From positions 806,001-870,000 of the forward strand of contig CP121450.1 in assembly GCA_029689965.1 (NCBI GenBank): a DNA stretch of 64,000 bases. The letters are read 5' to 3'. A program made the translations under genes and the position numbers. Below the pieces are notes generated by a model that made no database searches, had not been told where the DNA came from, and was given only the letters and a program-made list of their open reading frames with translations. Below, in pieces: positions 18,769-29,520 of this stretch (position 1 is its first letter; each line of letters starts with the position of its first letter). This stretch comes from Curtobacterium flaccumfaciens (GTDB lineage Bacteria > Actinomycetota > Actinomycetes > Actinomycetales > Microbacteriaceae).

Positions 18769-20653
18769 ATGCTCATCAGAACCGCATCGAGACGACGGCG
18801 GAGCATCGCCGCCGCGCTCGGGCACTCGCCCTCGTCGCCGGTGGACTCGTCGCGGGGGTGGTCGGCGCCACGGGCGCCGCCGCAGCCACGGACGGCCCCT
18901 GCGACACGTACCGGACCACGGGGAACACGCCCTGCGTCGCCGCGTACAGCTCCACGCGAGCGCTGTCGGCCTCGTACGCCGGGCCGCTCTACCAGGTCCG
19001 CCGCGCATCGGACGGCACGACGGCGGACGTCGGCGTGCTCGCCGCGGGCGGGTACGCGAACGCCGCCGCGCAGGACTCGTTCTGCGCCGGGACGACCTGC
19101 ACCATCCCGAAGATCTACGACCAGACGACGAACCACAACGACCTGACCGTCGCACCGGCGGGCGATGCCGGCGGGGCGAACGTCGCGGCGGACGCCACGG
19201 CGCTCCCGGTCACCGTCGCGGGGCACAAGGCGTACGGCATCTACATGCCGCCCGGGGTCGCGTACCGCATCTCGAGCACGCTCGCGAAGGGGACCGCCCG
19301 GGTGCCAGCCCGGAGTCGATGTACGAGGTGGCGAGTGGCACGAACGTGAACCACGGCTGCTGTTCGGACTTCGGCAACGTGGAGACCCAGGAGAAGGACA
19401 CCGGCAAGGGGCACATGGACGCCCTGAACCTGTCGATGCTCAACGCGACGGGCTCCGCCGGGAAGGGGCCGTGGGTCCAGGCCGACCTGGAGAACGGCGT
19501 CTACGAGGGGCACACGGCGATCAACACGGCGAACACCGGGAACTCCTCGAAGTTCGTCACCGCGCTGCTGAAGAACGACGGGGTCGCGAACTTCGCGCTG
19601 AAGGGCGGCAACGCGCAGTCCGGAGCGCTCTCGAAGTGGTTCGAGGGCGCGCTCCCGACCGACAAGGACGCCGACGGTCAGGGCTACACCCCGATGAAGC
19701 TCGAGGGATCGATCGTCCTCGGGGCCGGCGGGACAACTCGAACCGCGGCACGGAGTCGTTCTTCGAGGGCGTGATGACGACCGGGTACAGCACTGACGCG
19801 GCGGACACGGCGGTGCAGGCGAACATCGTGGCGCAGGGCTACCAGGGCGTGTCGACCGGCGGTGGCCCGGGGCGCCGATCGTGGGGCCGGGCGGCAAGTG
19901 CGTCGACGTGAGCGGCGACGACGTCGGTGGCAACACGGCGGTCGTGCAGCTGTGGACTGCCAGTCGCTCGCGGCCGACCAGCACTGGCTCGGCAGCGTGT
20001 ACGGCGCGCACACCCTGTCCACGCTCGGCCGCTGCCTCGACGCGGACGGCAACGGCACGGCGAACGGCACGCACCTCGAGCTCTACGACTGCAACGGGGT
20101 CGGCGGGCAGCAGTGGATCGTGCAGCCGGACGGATCGATCAAGAACCCGCAGTCCGGCCGGTGCCTCGACGACTCGTCGGGCAACACCGCGAACGGCACC
20201 GCCCTGCAGCTCTACGACTGCAACGGCAACCAGGCGCAGAAGTTCGTCGCCGCCGTCCCGATCAAGACGATCGGCTCGAAGTGCGTCGACGTCGCCGGGA
20301 ACGACCTGCCGCAGAACGGCCAGCAGGTCCAGGTGTGGGACTGCCAGACGCTGCTGACCGACGAGCAGACCACCGACCAGCAGTGGGCGTACGACTCGGC
20401 CGACCACACCATCCGCACGCTCGGGCGGTGCCTCGACGTCGACGGCAACGCCACCGCGAACGGCTCGCACCTCGAGCTGTACACGTGCAACGGGGTCGGC
20501 GGGCAGCAGTGGGTGCCGCAGGCGAACGGCTCGGTGCTGAACCCGCAGTCGGGGCGGTGCCTCGACGTCCCTTCGGGCAACACCGCGAACGGCACGCCGT
20601 TGCAGCTTTACGACTGCAACGGTCAGCAGCCGCAGGTGTTCAGCTTCAACTGA
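18769..20653 (+). CDS. Secreted alpha-L-arabinofuranosidase, GH54, with ricin-type lectin domains
   Basis: An Arg-rich N-terminus and Ala/Leu/Val signal peptide ending near GAAAA show secretion. The GH54 (AbfB) catalytic domain is clear: PCDTYRTTGNTPCVAAYSST, GPLYQVRRASDGTTADVG, FCAGTTCTIPKIYDQTT, the glutamate in CCSDFGNVETQ (nucleophile in fungal AbfB) and GAGGDNSNRGTESFFEGVMT, whose Asp matches the acid/base. In place of the fungal arabinose-binding domain come two beta-trefoil ricin lectin units, seen as repeats of LGRCLDxDGN, GVGGQQW and NTANGT. Five frame breaks (near 18820, 19300, 19730, 19870, 19955). It would release terminal arabinose from arabinan or arabinoxylan. A LacI operator lies upstream. 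Confidence 0.87.
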
Positions 20654-20676
20654 TCGCGGTCGTCCGCGGATGACGG

Positions 20677-20713
20677 ACGGGAGGCCCGTGGCGACCCGCC
20701 ACGGGCCTCCCGT
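20677..20713 (+). terminator. GGAGGC-family hairpin terminator after the GH54 gene
   Basis: A 17-bp perfect stem (arm ACGGGAGGCCCGTGGCG) around loop ACC, 24 bases after the stop. An A6 run at 20739-20744 lies further on but is not adjacent to the stem. Confidence 0.75.
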
Positions 20714-20758
20714 TGGTACGGACCGAGCGCGCTCCGAGAAAAAATCCCGGACGAAGGC

Positions 20759-20809
20759 TTGCTTCATCGATTAAGCAGGTGCATGATGGGTCTAGTTAAT
20801 CGTTAAAGC
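20759..20809 (+). promoter_or_regulatory. Promoter with two LacI operators before the LacI/importer operon
   Basis: TTGCTT (20759-20764), 17 bp and CATGAT (20782-20787) form the promoter. The near-palindrome GCTTCATCGATTAAGC (20761-20776) overlaps the -35 and spacer, and GTTAATCGTTAAAGC (20795-20809) lies just past the -10. Both resemble the site at 18679. The layout fits autorepression by the LacI protein that follows. Confidence 0.7.
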
Positions 20810-20832
20810 ACCGATCTGCGAGGAGGCGACCC

Positions 20833-21874
20833 GTGCCGAAGTCCGTGACCCTGAAGGACGTCGCCGCGAAGGTCGGCGTGACCTCCGCCGCCGCGAGCAT
20901 GGCGCTCTCCGGCCACGAGCGGATCAGCGAACGGACCGGGCGGCCGTGAAGCAGGCCGCCGACGAACTCGGCTACGTCCCGAGCTCGGCCGGACGCGCAC
21001 TGCGGAGCCAGCGAGCCGACGCGGTCGCCCTCATCGTCCCGAACTCGTCGACGCACGTGTTCGGGCACCTCTACTTCATGCACGTCCTCACCGGGATGTC
21101 GACGGCCGCGAACGCCCACGACGCCCAGGTCATCGTGTCGACGAACGCGGACACCTCGAGCGGCGGCGTCGCGTACGAGCGGGTCATGCGCTCGCGGACG
21201 GCCGACGGCGCGATCGTGACGAGTGCCGCGATCGACGACGACCACGTGCAGGGCCTCGTCGCCAGCGGGCTGCCGGTGGTCCTCATCGGCAACTACCCCC
21301 ACCTCGCCGAGGCGATCTCGGTCGGCATCGACGACATCGCCGCGACCGAGCGTCTGGTCGAGCACCTCGTGACCGTGCACGGACGCCGTCGGCTGCTGCA
21401 CGTCACGGGCACGCTCGACCACCAGACCGGCATCGACCGGCGCGACGGGTTCCTCCGCGCGGCGGCGGTGCACGGCCTCGACGACGTCTCCGTGATCGAG
21501 GGCGACCTCTCCGAGGAGTCCGGCGCGGCTGCCGTCGAACGGATGCTCCGCGAGCACCCGGACACGCGGCCGGACGCGATCGTGTTCGCGAACGACGACA
21601 TGGCCGTCGGTGGCCTGCGGGTCCTCCGGCGGGCCGGGTCCGCGTCCCCGAGGACCTCTCCGCGGTCGGCTTCGACGACTTCGGACTCGCCCGCGTGACC
21701 ACGCCCGGCATCACCACCGTGCGCGTCCCCGCCGAGGAGATGGGCCGCATCGCCACCGAGCGGCTCTTCGACCTCGTGGACCGGCGTCGGACCGGCGCCC
21801 GCCACACCGAGCTCCCGGTCGAGATCGTCCTCCGTGGTTCCTGCGGATGTGACGACGACCCCGAGGCACCCTGA
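20833..21874 (+). CDS. LacI-family transcriptional repressor of the arabinoside/glucoside locus
   Basis: GTG start with GAGGAGG 7 bases upstream. N-terminal helix-turn-helix VTLKDVAAKVGVTSAAASMAL and hinge region AAVKQAADELGYVPSSAGRAL; then the periplasmic-binding-like core (VALIVPNSSTHVFGHLYFM, HDAQVIVSTNADTSSGG, PDAIVFANDDMAVGGLRVL) and the closing VPEDLSAVGFDDFGLARVTT. About 347 residues repaired; breaks near 20935 and 21640. The C-terminus ends in an unusual CGCDDDPEAP. Operators upstream of itself and of the GH54 gene indicate it controls both. Inducer unknown, plausibly arabinose oligomers. Confidence 0.85.
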
Positions 21875-21950
21875 CCCCCACCCACCGAACACACCCCGAA
21901 CCCCACTCCACCCCACTCTGCGAGTGCAGCAACGCAAAGGAGCGTTCCCG

Positions 21951-23212
21951 ATGAAGCACGCACGCACGACCCTCGCGGTCGTCTCCGGCGCCGCCGCCCT
22001 GGCGCTTGTCCTGACCGGCTGTTCCGCCGGCGGCAACGCCAGCACCGACGGCCCCGTCACCCTCAAGGTCTGGACCGGCTTCACCGGTGGCGACCGCCCC
22101 GGCTACGCCACGATCGTCAAGGACTTCGAGAAGGCCCACCCCGACATCAAGGTCGACATGACCGTGCAGCCCTGGGACACCATCCAGCAGAAGCTCCCCT
22201 CGGCGTGGCTCACCGGTCAGGGGCCGGACGTCGCCGCGGTCAGCTCCGACCCCAATGCGGTCGCGCAGTACGTCAAGACGAACTCCGTCCTGCCGATCAC
22301 CGAGACCGGCAGCGGCGACGGCAAGATCAACACGTCGGAGTTCGCGCCGGGACGGTGAAGGAGTTCACCTACGACGGCAAGCTTTACGGCGTCCCGGCCA
22401 ACTTCGCCACTCTCAGCCTGTACTACAACAAGAAGCTGTTCCAGCAGGCCGGCATCGCGAACCCGCCCACGACGGTGCAGGAGATGGCCGAGGACGCGAA
22501 GAAGCTTACCACCGGTGGCAAGTACGGCATCGCGCTGGCCGACAACCAGACCATCCAGATGTGGCCGGTGCTGCAGTGGCTCGAGGGCGGCGACATCGTC
22601 AGCAGCAAGGGCTGCAGCGTCCTGCAGACCAGCGCCGGGCAGAAGAGCCTGTCCACCTGGGCCGACCTCGTGGCCAAGGACAAGGTCAGCCCGGTGGGGC
22701 TCACCGGTGCCGAGGCCGACTCCCTGTTCTCCGCGGGCAAGGCCGCGATGGAGATCAACGGACCCTGGGCGGCCCCCGGCTACAAGTCGGCGGGCATCGA
22801 CCTCGGCATCGTGAAGGTGCCGGTCGGCGTGGACGGCAAGTCCACGACGCTCGGCTCGATCGCACCGCTGTCGATCTCCGCGAAGACGAAGTACCCGAAG
22901 CAGGCGCAGGAGTTCCTCGCCTACTGGACGTCGAAGACCGCGCAGCAGAAGTTCTCGCTGCAGACCGGCTTCCCGCCGCTCCGCACCGACCTGTCCGACG
23001 ACGCGAAGCTCAAGGCGGACCCGACCGTGTCCGTCTTCGCCAGCCAGGTGTCGGACTCGCGGCTCTACTTGCCGCACGTCGAGAACGCGACCAAGGTCGA
23101 CTCCGACGGGTACGTGCCGATGATCGGCAAGATCACCCGCGGCACCTCGATCGCGGCGGCGACCAAGGAGGCCGGCGAGACCATCGACGGGCTCACCGGT
23201 TGCAGCCAGTGA
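21951..23212 (+). CDS. Sugar ABC transporter substrate-binding lipoprotein
   Basis: First gene of the third importer, with AAAGGAG before the ATG. Signal peptide with lipobox LTGC(SAGG). The mature start VTLKVWTGFTGGDRPGYATI and FEKAHPDIKVDMTVQPWDTI are typical of family-1 sugar binding proteins, as are VSPVGLTGAEADSLFSAGKA and MEINGPWAAPGY. About 420 residues; one G is lost near 22355. CTT leucine codons, rare here, occur at AGCT contexts (22381, 22502). Located between the LacI gene and two permeases, with a GH1 enzyme at the end of the operon, so a glycoside ligand is likely. Confidence 0.88.
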
Positions 23213-24169
23213 CCAGCCAGCTCTCCGGGTCGGCCCCGTCACGCGGCACGCGTGACGGGTCCCCACCCCGGGCCCCGGGGGAGGGGCGCGGACCACCCGC
23301 CGCCGATCCCGCCGGTTCCAGCCCGCCTGGCTCTTCATGGCGCCGTCCCTGATCATCCTGGGCGTCTTCGTCCTCTTCCCGATCCTCCGGTCGCTCTACT
23401 ACTCGTTCTTCGACTGGACCGTCGGCGCGGCATCGCAGCCGTTCGTCGGGTTCGGCAACTACGTCAAGCTCGTCCACGACGGGCAGTTCTGGAACGCGCT
23501 GCGGGTGACGCTCGAGTACACGATCGTCTCGGTCGTGCTCCTCGTCGTCCTCGGGTTCGTCGCGGCGCTGCTGCTCCAGCGGGACACGCTGATGAACCGC
23601 ATCGTCCGCTCCGTCTTCTTCTTCCCGACGATCGTGTCGCTCGTCACGATCGGCCTGGTCTGGAAGTTCCTGCTCGACCCGGACATCGGCCTGGTCGGCG
23701 GCATCACCGCGCTGTTCGGCCTGCCGAGCGTGGCCTGGCTGCAGTCGACGTCGCTCGCTCTGCCGACCGTGATCTTCGTGTCGGTGTGGAAGAGCATCGG
23801 GTTCGCGATGATCCTCTTCATCGCGGGGCTCAAGGGCGTCCCGGCGAACGGTACGAGGCCGCCCAGCTCGACGGGGCGAACCGCTGGCAGACCGTCTGGC
23901 GGATCACGATCCCGAGCATCCGCCCGACCCTGCTCTTCACGTCGATGATCCTGACGATCCAGTCGTTCCAGGTGTTCGACCTCGTGTACGTCATGACCGG
24001 CGGCGGCCCCGTCTTCGCCACCGACTCGCTCGTGAACCTGCTCTACCGCGACGGGTTCGTCAACTACCAGACCGGGTACGCCTCGGCGATCTCCTGGGTC
24101 CTCTTCGTGATCATCATGCTCATCTCCCTCCTGCAGCTCCGACTCTTCCGGTACGACGATGTCGACTGA
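23209..24169 (+). CDS. Sugar ABC transporter permease (MalF type)
   Basis: GTG start overlapping the binding-protein stop (GTGA). A basic linker (RRRSRRFQPAW) leads into helix one (LFMAPSLIILGVFVLFPIL); other helices include IVSVVLLVVLGFVAALLL and the terminal ISWVLFVIIMLISLLQL. The EAA loop is YEAAQLDGANRWQTVWRITI. Frame breaks lie in the G/C-rich stretch at 23240-23300 and near 23850. About 320 residues repaired. It shares 11 bases with the next permease. Confidence 0.85.
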
Positions 24170-25079
24170 CACCGCGACCCGGCGACCGCCCGTGGCGGAG
24201 CCGACCCGTGCCTCCCGTCCGGACACCGACCACCGGCACCGGCGACACGGCCGCCGGGGCGGCCTCGTCGTGACCGGCTCCGTCCTCAAGTGGGTGTACC
24301 TCGGCATCGGGCTCGTGTTCGCACTCGTGCCGTTCATCTGGATGGTGGCGGGGTCCTTCCGGTCCGAGGCCGACCTGTTCGGCCACCCCGCGTCGCTGTT
24401 CCCGACGAGCACCACGCTGCACGGCTACGAGGGCGTCTGGTCGCAGCTGCCGTTCCTGCGGCTCCTGCTGAACTCGTTCGTGTTCACGGTGGTGACGACC
24501 GTCCTCACGCTCCTCTTCGACTCGATGTGCGCCTACGCCCTCGCGCGGATGCGGTTCGTCGGACGGAACGTGGCGTTCGTGCTCGTCATCGCGACGCTCA
24601 TGGTGCCGTTCCAGGTGACGCTCATCCCGGTGTTCGTCGAGCTGTTCCACCTCGGCTGGCTGAACACCTACCAGGGCCTGATCATCCCGCGGGCGACCAG
24701 CGCGTTCGGGATCTTCCTGTTCCGGCAGTTCTTCATCGACATCCCGCCCGAGCTCGACGAGGCGGCCCGGATCGACGGCGCCGGGCACTGGCGGATCTAC
24801 TGGCAGGTGATCCTGCCCCTCGCGAAGCCCGCCATCGCGACGGTCGCGGTGCTCAACGGGATGGCGCTCTGGAACGACCTGCTCTGGCCGCTCGTCGTCA
24901 GCACCTCCAACGACATGCTCACCCTGCCGGCGGGCCTCACGCTGTTCGGCGGCGCGCACGTGACCGACCACGCGGTGCTCCTCGCCGGAGCCGTGATCTC
25001 GCTCGTGCCCATCGCCCTCGGGTTCTTCTTCGCGCAGAAGTACTTCGTGGCCGGTGTCGCGACCTCGGGGCTGAAGTGA
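24159..25079 (+). CDS. Sugar ABC transporter permease (MalG type)
   Basis: Unbroken 306-residue permease. A His/Arg-rich N-terminus (DTDHRHRRHGRRGG) precedes the first helix; the family segment VAGSFRSEADLFGHP follows it. EAA loop DEAARIDGAGHWRIYWQVIL, and the C-terminus RQFFIDIPPEL...FFFAQKYFVAGVATSGLK is canonical. Together with the preceding two genes it forms an importer without a dedicated ATPase. The stop overlaps the GTG of the GH1 gene. Confidence 0.9.
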   Translation: MSTDTATRRPPVAEPTRASRPDTDHRHRRHGRRGGLVVTGSVLKWVYLGIGLVFALVPFIWMVAGSFRSEADLFGHPASLFPTSTTLHGYEGVWSQLPFLRLLLNSFVFTVVTTVLTLLFDSMCAYALARMRFVGRNVAFVLVIATLMVPFQVTLIPVFVELFHLGWLNTYQGLIIPRATSAFGIFLFRQFFIDIPPELDEAARIDGAGHWRIYWQVILPLAKPAIATVAVLNGMALWNDLLWPLVVSTSNDMLTLPAGLTLFGGAHVTDHAVLLAGAVISLVPIALGFFFAQKYFVAGVATSGLK

Positions 25080-26504
25080 GCGCCGCGGAGTCGGCCCCGG
25101 CGACCGCGGGCGGAGCGCCGGTACCGACACCGGTGTCGGTCGCCGAGGCGGCGCCCTTCGTCGCCGGCACCTTCACCTGGATCGCGGGCATCGAGGACAC
25201 CTGCGTGTACCCGCCGGCGCGGTTCGCGATGTCACCCCTCGACGAGCACGTGCTCACCGGGCACGACCTGGCCTGGCGCAGCGACCTGGACCTCGTCCGA
25301 GACCTCGGTGCGACCGCGCTCCGGTACGGCGTGGACTGGCCCAGGGTGCACGTGGCGCCGGGCGTCTTCGACTGGTCCGGCCTCGACGAGCGGCTGGCGT
25401 ACGCCGTGTCGCTCGGCATCACGGTGATCGCCGACCTGGTGCACTACGGCACGCCGACGTGGCTCGACGACTCGTTCGCGGACCCGCGGTACCCCGACGC
25501 GGTCGCTGCCTTCGCGGCGGCGTTCGCATCGCGGTACGCCGGAGTCGTCGACCACGTGACGCCGCTGAACGAGCCGATCACGACCGCGTCGTTCGCGGGA
25601 CTCCGCGGCGTCTGGCCCCGGCCCTGACCGGCTGGTCCGGCTGGACCCGGGTCGTGCTCGGGATCGCCGACGGGGTGCAGCGCGCGGTGCGGGCGATGCG
25701 CGCCGCGAACCCCGACGTCACGATCGTGCACGTCGAGGCGTCCTCGTTGTTCTCCGCCGAAGCGGGCGGGACGACCCCGCAGCCCGAGCTCGCGTCCGAG
25801 GCGGCCCTGCTCAACGAGCTCGGGACGGTCCCGACCGACCTCGTGCTCGGCCGCGTCGGTCCCGGCCACCGCTCCTACGACTGGCTCGTCCGGCACGGAG
25901 CGGCCCCCGCGGCGCTCGCCGCGCTCGTCGACGGGGCCGTGGTCATCGACCTGCTCGGCGTGAACTACTACCCGGACCTGACCCCGCGCTCGCTCGTCCC
26001 CACGGAGGACGGCACCGAGCAGCACGCCTACGACCGGTGGGCGGAGGGGCTCGAGACCGCCCTGCGCTCCTTCGGCGAGCGGTACGGCCTGCCGATGCTC
26101 GTCACCGAGACGAGCATCGAGGGCGACGACGCCCTGCGCGCCGCGTGGGTCCGCGACTCGGCCGCCGTCGTCGGCTCGCTCCGTGACGACGGTCTCGACA
26201 TCCGGGGGTGGACGTGGTGGCCGGTGTTCGACTTCGTCGACTGGTCCTACGCCTCGGGGGCCGGAACGTCGAGGAGTTCGCCGTCCCCGCCGAACTGGTC
26301 GCCGCGCGGTCGTCGTCGTCGGCGAAGGAGCCGTACCTGCGACGGATGGGGCTCGTGCGCCTCGAGGAGACGGAGGACGGCGACCTCGTGCGGGTCTGGA
26401 CGCCCGCCGCGGAGGCGTACGTCGCCCTGGCCGCGGCCACGGCCGCTCGGCCGGCGGGCGGGCGCCCGCTGGTACCGCGTGACGGGTCCGCCGGAGCCGG
26501 TTGA
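25076..26504 (+). CDS. Glycoside hydrolase family 1 enzyme (beta-glucosidase type)
   Basis: GTG start in a GTGA overlap with the permease gene. TIM-barrel strands contain YGVDWPRVHVAPGVFDWSGL, the acid/base motif HVTPLNEP and, near the C-terminus, LVTETSIEGD, which holds the nucleophile Glu in the position of the usual TENG. VNYYPDL and WTWWPVFDFVDWSYA are further GH1 landmarks. No signal peptide, so it acts in the cytoplasm on imported disaccharides or aryl glycosides. About 477 residues; one C is lost near 25615 and one G near 26263. It is relatively divergent (TET for TENG), so the exact sugar is open. Confidence 0.82.
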
Positions 26505-26524
26505 CGGATCCGCTGGTGCCGGGC

Positions 26525-26572
26525 GACGGACCGGAGGCGCGGTGCCGGCCGGCACCGCGCCTCCGGTCCGTC
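26525..26572. terminator. GGAGGC-family hairpin, bidirectional
   Basis: A perfect 48-bp palindrome (arms start GACGGACCGGAGGC) between the convergent GH1 and aldo/keto reductase genes, 21 bases after one stop and 12 from the other. Confidence 0.82.
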
Positions 26573-26583
26573 AGGGAGTCGCG

Positions 26584-27405
26584 TCAGTCCGTGGTGTCCC
26601 GCAGCGCGTCCAGGGCGGCCACGTCGTCGGCCGACAGGACGAAGTCCACGTCGGCGTTCTCCGCGATGCGTGACGGCGTCGTCGACTTCGGCAGCGGCAG
26701 GACGTCCTTCTCGAGCAGGTAGCGGATCGCGACCTGCGCGACGCTCTTGTCGTACTTCGCGGCGATGTCCTGGATCTCGGCGTTCTCGAGCAGTCCGCCG
26801 GTGGCGAGCGGCGAGTAGCCCTCGGTGAGGATGTCGTGCTCGCGGTCGAAGGCCGTCGTCTCGTCCTGGGTGTTGCCGATGAACCAGCGGATCTGGTTCG
26901 CGTGCGGGACGACGTCCGTCCGGTCGAGCAGGTACTCCAGGTCCGCGACCTCGAAGTTCGAGACGCCGATGGAGCGGGTCCGGCCGGCGTCGTACAGCTC
27001 CTCGAAGACCTTCCACACCTCGACGTTGCCGTCGCGGTGGTCGGAGCCGATCGCGTTCCACGGCCACGGCGCGTGGATCAGGTACAGGTCCACGACGCCG
27101 AGGTCGAGGTTGCGGCTCGACTCCTCGAACGCCGATCGTGCGCCGTCCGCGGTCTTGACCTCGGCGGGGAGCTTCGTCGTGATGAAGACCTCGTCGCGCG
27201 GGACCCCACTGTCCCGGACGGCCTGCCCGACGCTCGCCTCGTTGCCGTAGGCGAGCGCGGTGTCGATGTGCCGGTACCCGAGGTCGAGGGCGGTCTTCGT
27301 GGCGTCGTAGGCGTCGCTGCCGGACGGGATCTGCCACGTGCCGAAGCCGATCTTCGGAATGTGCAGGCCGTTGGACAGGGTGAACGTGTCGATGAGAGCG
27401 GGCAT
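26584..27405 (-). CDS. Aldo/keto reductase
   Basis: Complete 273-residue NADPH-dependent reductase of the 2,5-diketo-gluconate reductase type. The tetrad is visible: Asp and Tyr in YRHIDTALAYGNE, Lys in FITTKLPAE and His in LYLIHAPWP. Family landmarks GTWQIPSG, IGVSNFEVADLEYLL, NQIRWF and SPLATGGLLEN follow. The ATG at 27405 (MPALIDTFTL) is preferred over an in-frame start 57 bp earlier because the TIM barrel begins there. It reduces aldehydes or ketones of unknown identity. Confidence 0.88.
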   Translation of the reverse strand: MPALIDTFTLSNGLHIPKIGFGTWQIPSGSDAYDATKTALDLGYRHIDTALAYGNEASVGQAVRDSGVPRDEVFITTKLPAEVKTADGARSAFEESSRNLDLGVVDLYLIHAPWPWNAIGSDHRDGNVEVWKVFEELYDAGRTRSIGVSNFEVADLEYLLDRTDVVPHANQIRWFIGNTQDETTAFDREHDILTEGYSPLATGGLLENAEIQDIAAKYDKSVAQVAIRYLLEKDVLPLPKSTTPSRIAENADVDFVLSADDVAALDALRDTTD

Positions 27406-27480
27406 GGACCGGACAGTACGCCCTGCGGCGCTGCGGTCGTCACGGCCGGCGACGTCGCCCATCGGTGCGGCCTCGGGAGG

Positions 27481-28707
27481 TCAGGGGCATGCGACGGTGA
27501 CGGAGCCGGTGGCGGCCGTGTCCGGCGCGCCGCCGACAGCCATCGGATCGGAGCGCCGCAGCCCCAGCACCACCAGGACCACCGCCCCGAGGACGGCGAC
27601 CGTCCCCGCGAGCCAGAAGTCCGCCGCCAAGCCGAACGACGACACCGCGGCGCCGCCCAGCACCGAGCCGGCCGCGATCGCGAGCTGGATGGTCGTGACG
27701 AACAGCGCGAGCCCGGTCTCGGATCCGCTCGGCGACGCCGAGGACATCCAGGTCTGCATCCCGAGCGGCAGCGCACCCCAGACGAGCCCCCACACGACGA
27801 GCAGGGCGAACACGCCGACGACCGAGTGCGCGAGCAGGGGCAGCAGCACGACCGCCCCGGCGAGGACGAACTTCGCCGAGCCGATCGTCCCGAGGACGCT
27901 CCGACCGAGCGTGAACCCCGCTGCGAAGTTCCCCACGATGCCGGCGACGCCGAACACCAGCAACGCGAGGGTGATCGTGTCCGGCCCGACCCCGACGAGC
28001 TGCTGCAGGTACGGCGCGATGTAGGTGTACGCGGCGAACTGGGCGGCGAAGAGGAACGCCGCGGCGATGAGCCCGACACGGGCACGCGGCACCCGGAGCA
28101 GTGATCCGAGCGTCGAGAACCGCACCTTCTGCTGAGCCGGGATCCGCGGGAGCATCGCCAGCTGCAGGCCGAGGGCGACGAGGCCGAGGGCCCCGCCGAT
28201 CACGAAGGCCAGGCGCCAGCTGGCGAGGGACGACACGAGCGCGCCCAGGGGCAGGCTCACGACCGTCGCGACGGACACGCCCGCCGTGATGAGGGACGTC
28301 GCACGGATCACCGCCCCGGGACGGACGAGCCGTCCGGCGATCCCGGCGCCGATCGCCCAGAAGCCGCCGATGCCCACGCCGAGCAGCATCCGGGCGACGA
28401 GCAACACCCAGAACGACGGCGCGACGGCCGCGAGCCCGTCGGCCACCACGAGGAGCACGGTCAGTGCCACGAGGACCACACGGCGGTCCAGCCGGGACGT
28501 CAGCACCGTGACGACGGGTGCCGCAACGGCTCCGACGAGTCCGGTGGCGACCACCATCAGTCCCGCGGTCCCGATGCCCACGTCGAGGTCGGACGCGATC
28601 GCCGGGAGGAGCCCGATCGGGAGGAACTCGGACAGGACGAGCACGAACGATCCGAGCGCGACGGAGGCGACGCTGAGCCATCCGCGGCCTTCTGCTGACG
28701 AGGTCAT
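27481..28707 (-). CDS. MFS transporter, DHA1 drug/nucleoside-efflux type
   Basis: Unbroken 408-residue protein with twelve predicted membrane helices. The DHA1 opening VLSEFLPIGLLPAIASDLDV and the loop 2-3 motif RLDRRVVL, followed by ARMLLGVGIGGFWAIGAGI in helix 4-5, resemble the AraJ/PbuE/YdhP efflux group. It probably exports sugars, nucleosides or drugs; the substrate cannot be deduced. It lies 79 bp downstream of cutC on the same strand. Confidence 0.85.
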   Translation of the reverse strand: MTSSAEGRGWLSVASVALGSFVLVLSEFLPIGLLPAIASDLDVGIGTAGLMVVATGLVGAVAAPVVTVLTSRLDRRVVLVALTVLLVVADGLAAVAPSFWVLLVARMLLGVGIGGFWAIGAGIAGRLVRPGAVIRATSLITAGVSVATVVSLPLGALVSSLASWRLAFVIGGALGLVALGLQLAMLPRIPAQQKVRFSTLGSLLRVPRARVGLIAAAFLFAAQFAAYTYIAPYLQQLVGVGPDTITLALLVFGVAGIVGNFAAGFTLGRSVLGTIGSAKFVLAGAVVLLPLLAHSVVGVFALLVVWGLVWGALPLGMQTWMSSASPSGSETGLALFVTTIQLAIAAGSVLGGAAVSSFGLAADFWLAGTVAVLGAVVLVVLGLRRSDPMAVGGAPDTAATGSVTVACP

Positions 28708-28785
28708 GCGAACGTCAAGTGCGGCCCCGGGCAGTCCATTCCCGGGTGACGGACCGAGGGCGTCCGGCGTGCCGACGCGCTCTGG

Positions 28786-29520
28786 TCAGGCGGCGTCGAG
28801 CGCGCGGCGGGCGGCGGCGACGACCTCGGCGTCGGTCACGAAGTGCGCGGAACCGTCGTCCGCGCCGCCCATCGGCACCCGGCGTGGGCGCTGTCCGCTG
28901 CGGGACGCTTCGCTGACAGGTGCACCGCGGCCGCGCCCGTCGCGACGAGCGCCGGGACGTCCGCGGGCGTCACGCCGGCGCCGGCCATGACCTGCACCGA
29001 GCCGGCGGCCGCGACCATGCGGGCGATGGTCGCGGCGCCGGCGACCGCGGTGGGGCGCCGCCGGAGGTCAGGACGCGGGTGAACCCGAGCGCTTCGAGCG
29101 TGCCCGCGGCCGCGACGGGGTCCGCCGCGTGGTCGATCGCGCGGTGCAGGGTGACCTCGGCGGCTGCGCTGACGGAGCGGGCGGCGTCCACGAAGCGACG
29201 GAGGGTGTCCTCGTCGAGGGTGCCGTCCGCACGCAGGGCACCGACCACGACACCGGCGGCCCCGGAGCGGAGGACCGTGCGGACCTCACGCACCATGAGC
29301 TCCACCTCGTCGGAATCGTGCACGAAGCCGCCGGGACGGCACCGGACGAGCGCGTGCGCGGGGATGCCGGTCTCGTGGGTCGTCTCCACGAGCGCCTGCG
29401 ACGGCGTGAGTCCACCGAGCTCGAGCCCGACGCGAAGCTCGACCCGATCGGCGCCCCGTCGCGCGCGACGATCGCCCCCGCGGGGGAGGTGACGGCGATT
29501 TCGAGGGCGGTCGAGGTCAT
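28786..29520 (-). CDS. cutC: CutC-family protein
   Basis: TIM-barrel protein historically linked to copper homeostasis, though its biochemical role is unproven. Family signatures: GADRVEL...GGLTPS near residue 20, GVVVGALRADGTLD, VTLHRAID, LTSGGA, and VMAGAGVTPADVPALVATGAAAVH, ending FVTDAEVVAAARRALDAA. About 245 residues repaired, with breaks near 29455, 29055 and 28880. It overlaps the M81 hydrolase gene by ATGA, so the two are translated together, which suggests a shared pathway rather than copper handling. Confidence 0.82.

Noticed and set aside
20739..20744. A6 run as a terminator T-tract on the opposite strand
   Set aside because: It lies 26 bp from the hairpin, and no leftward gene ends there.
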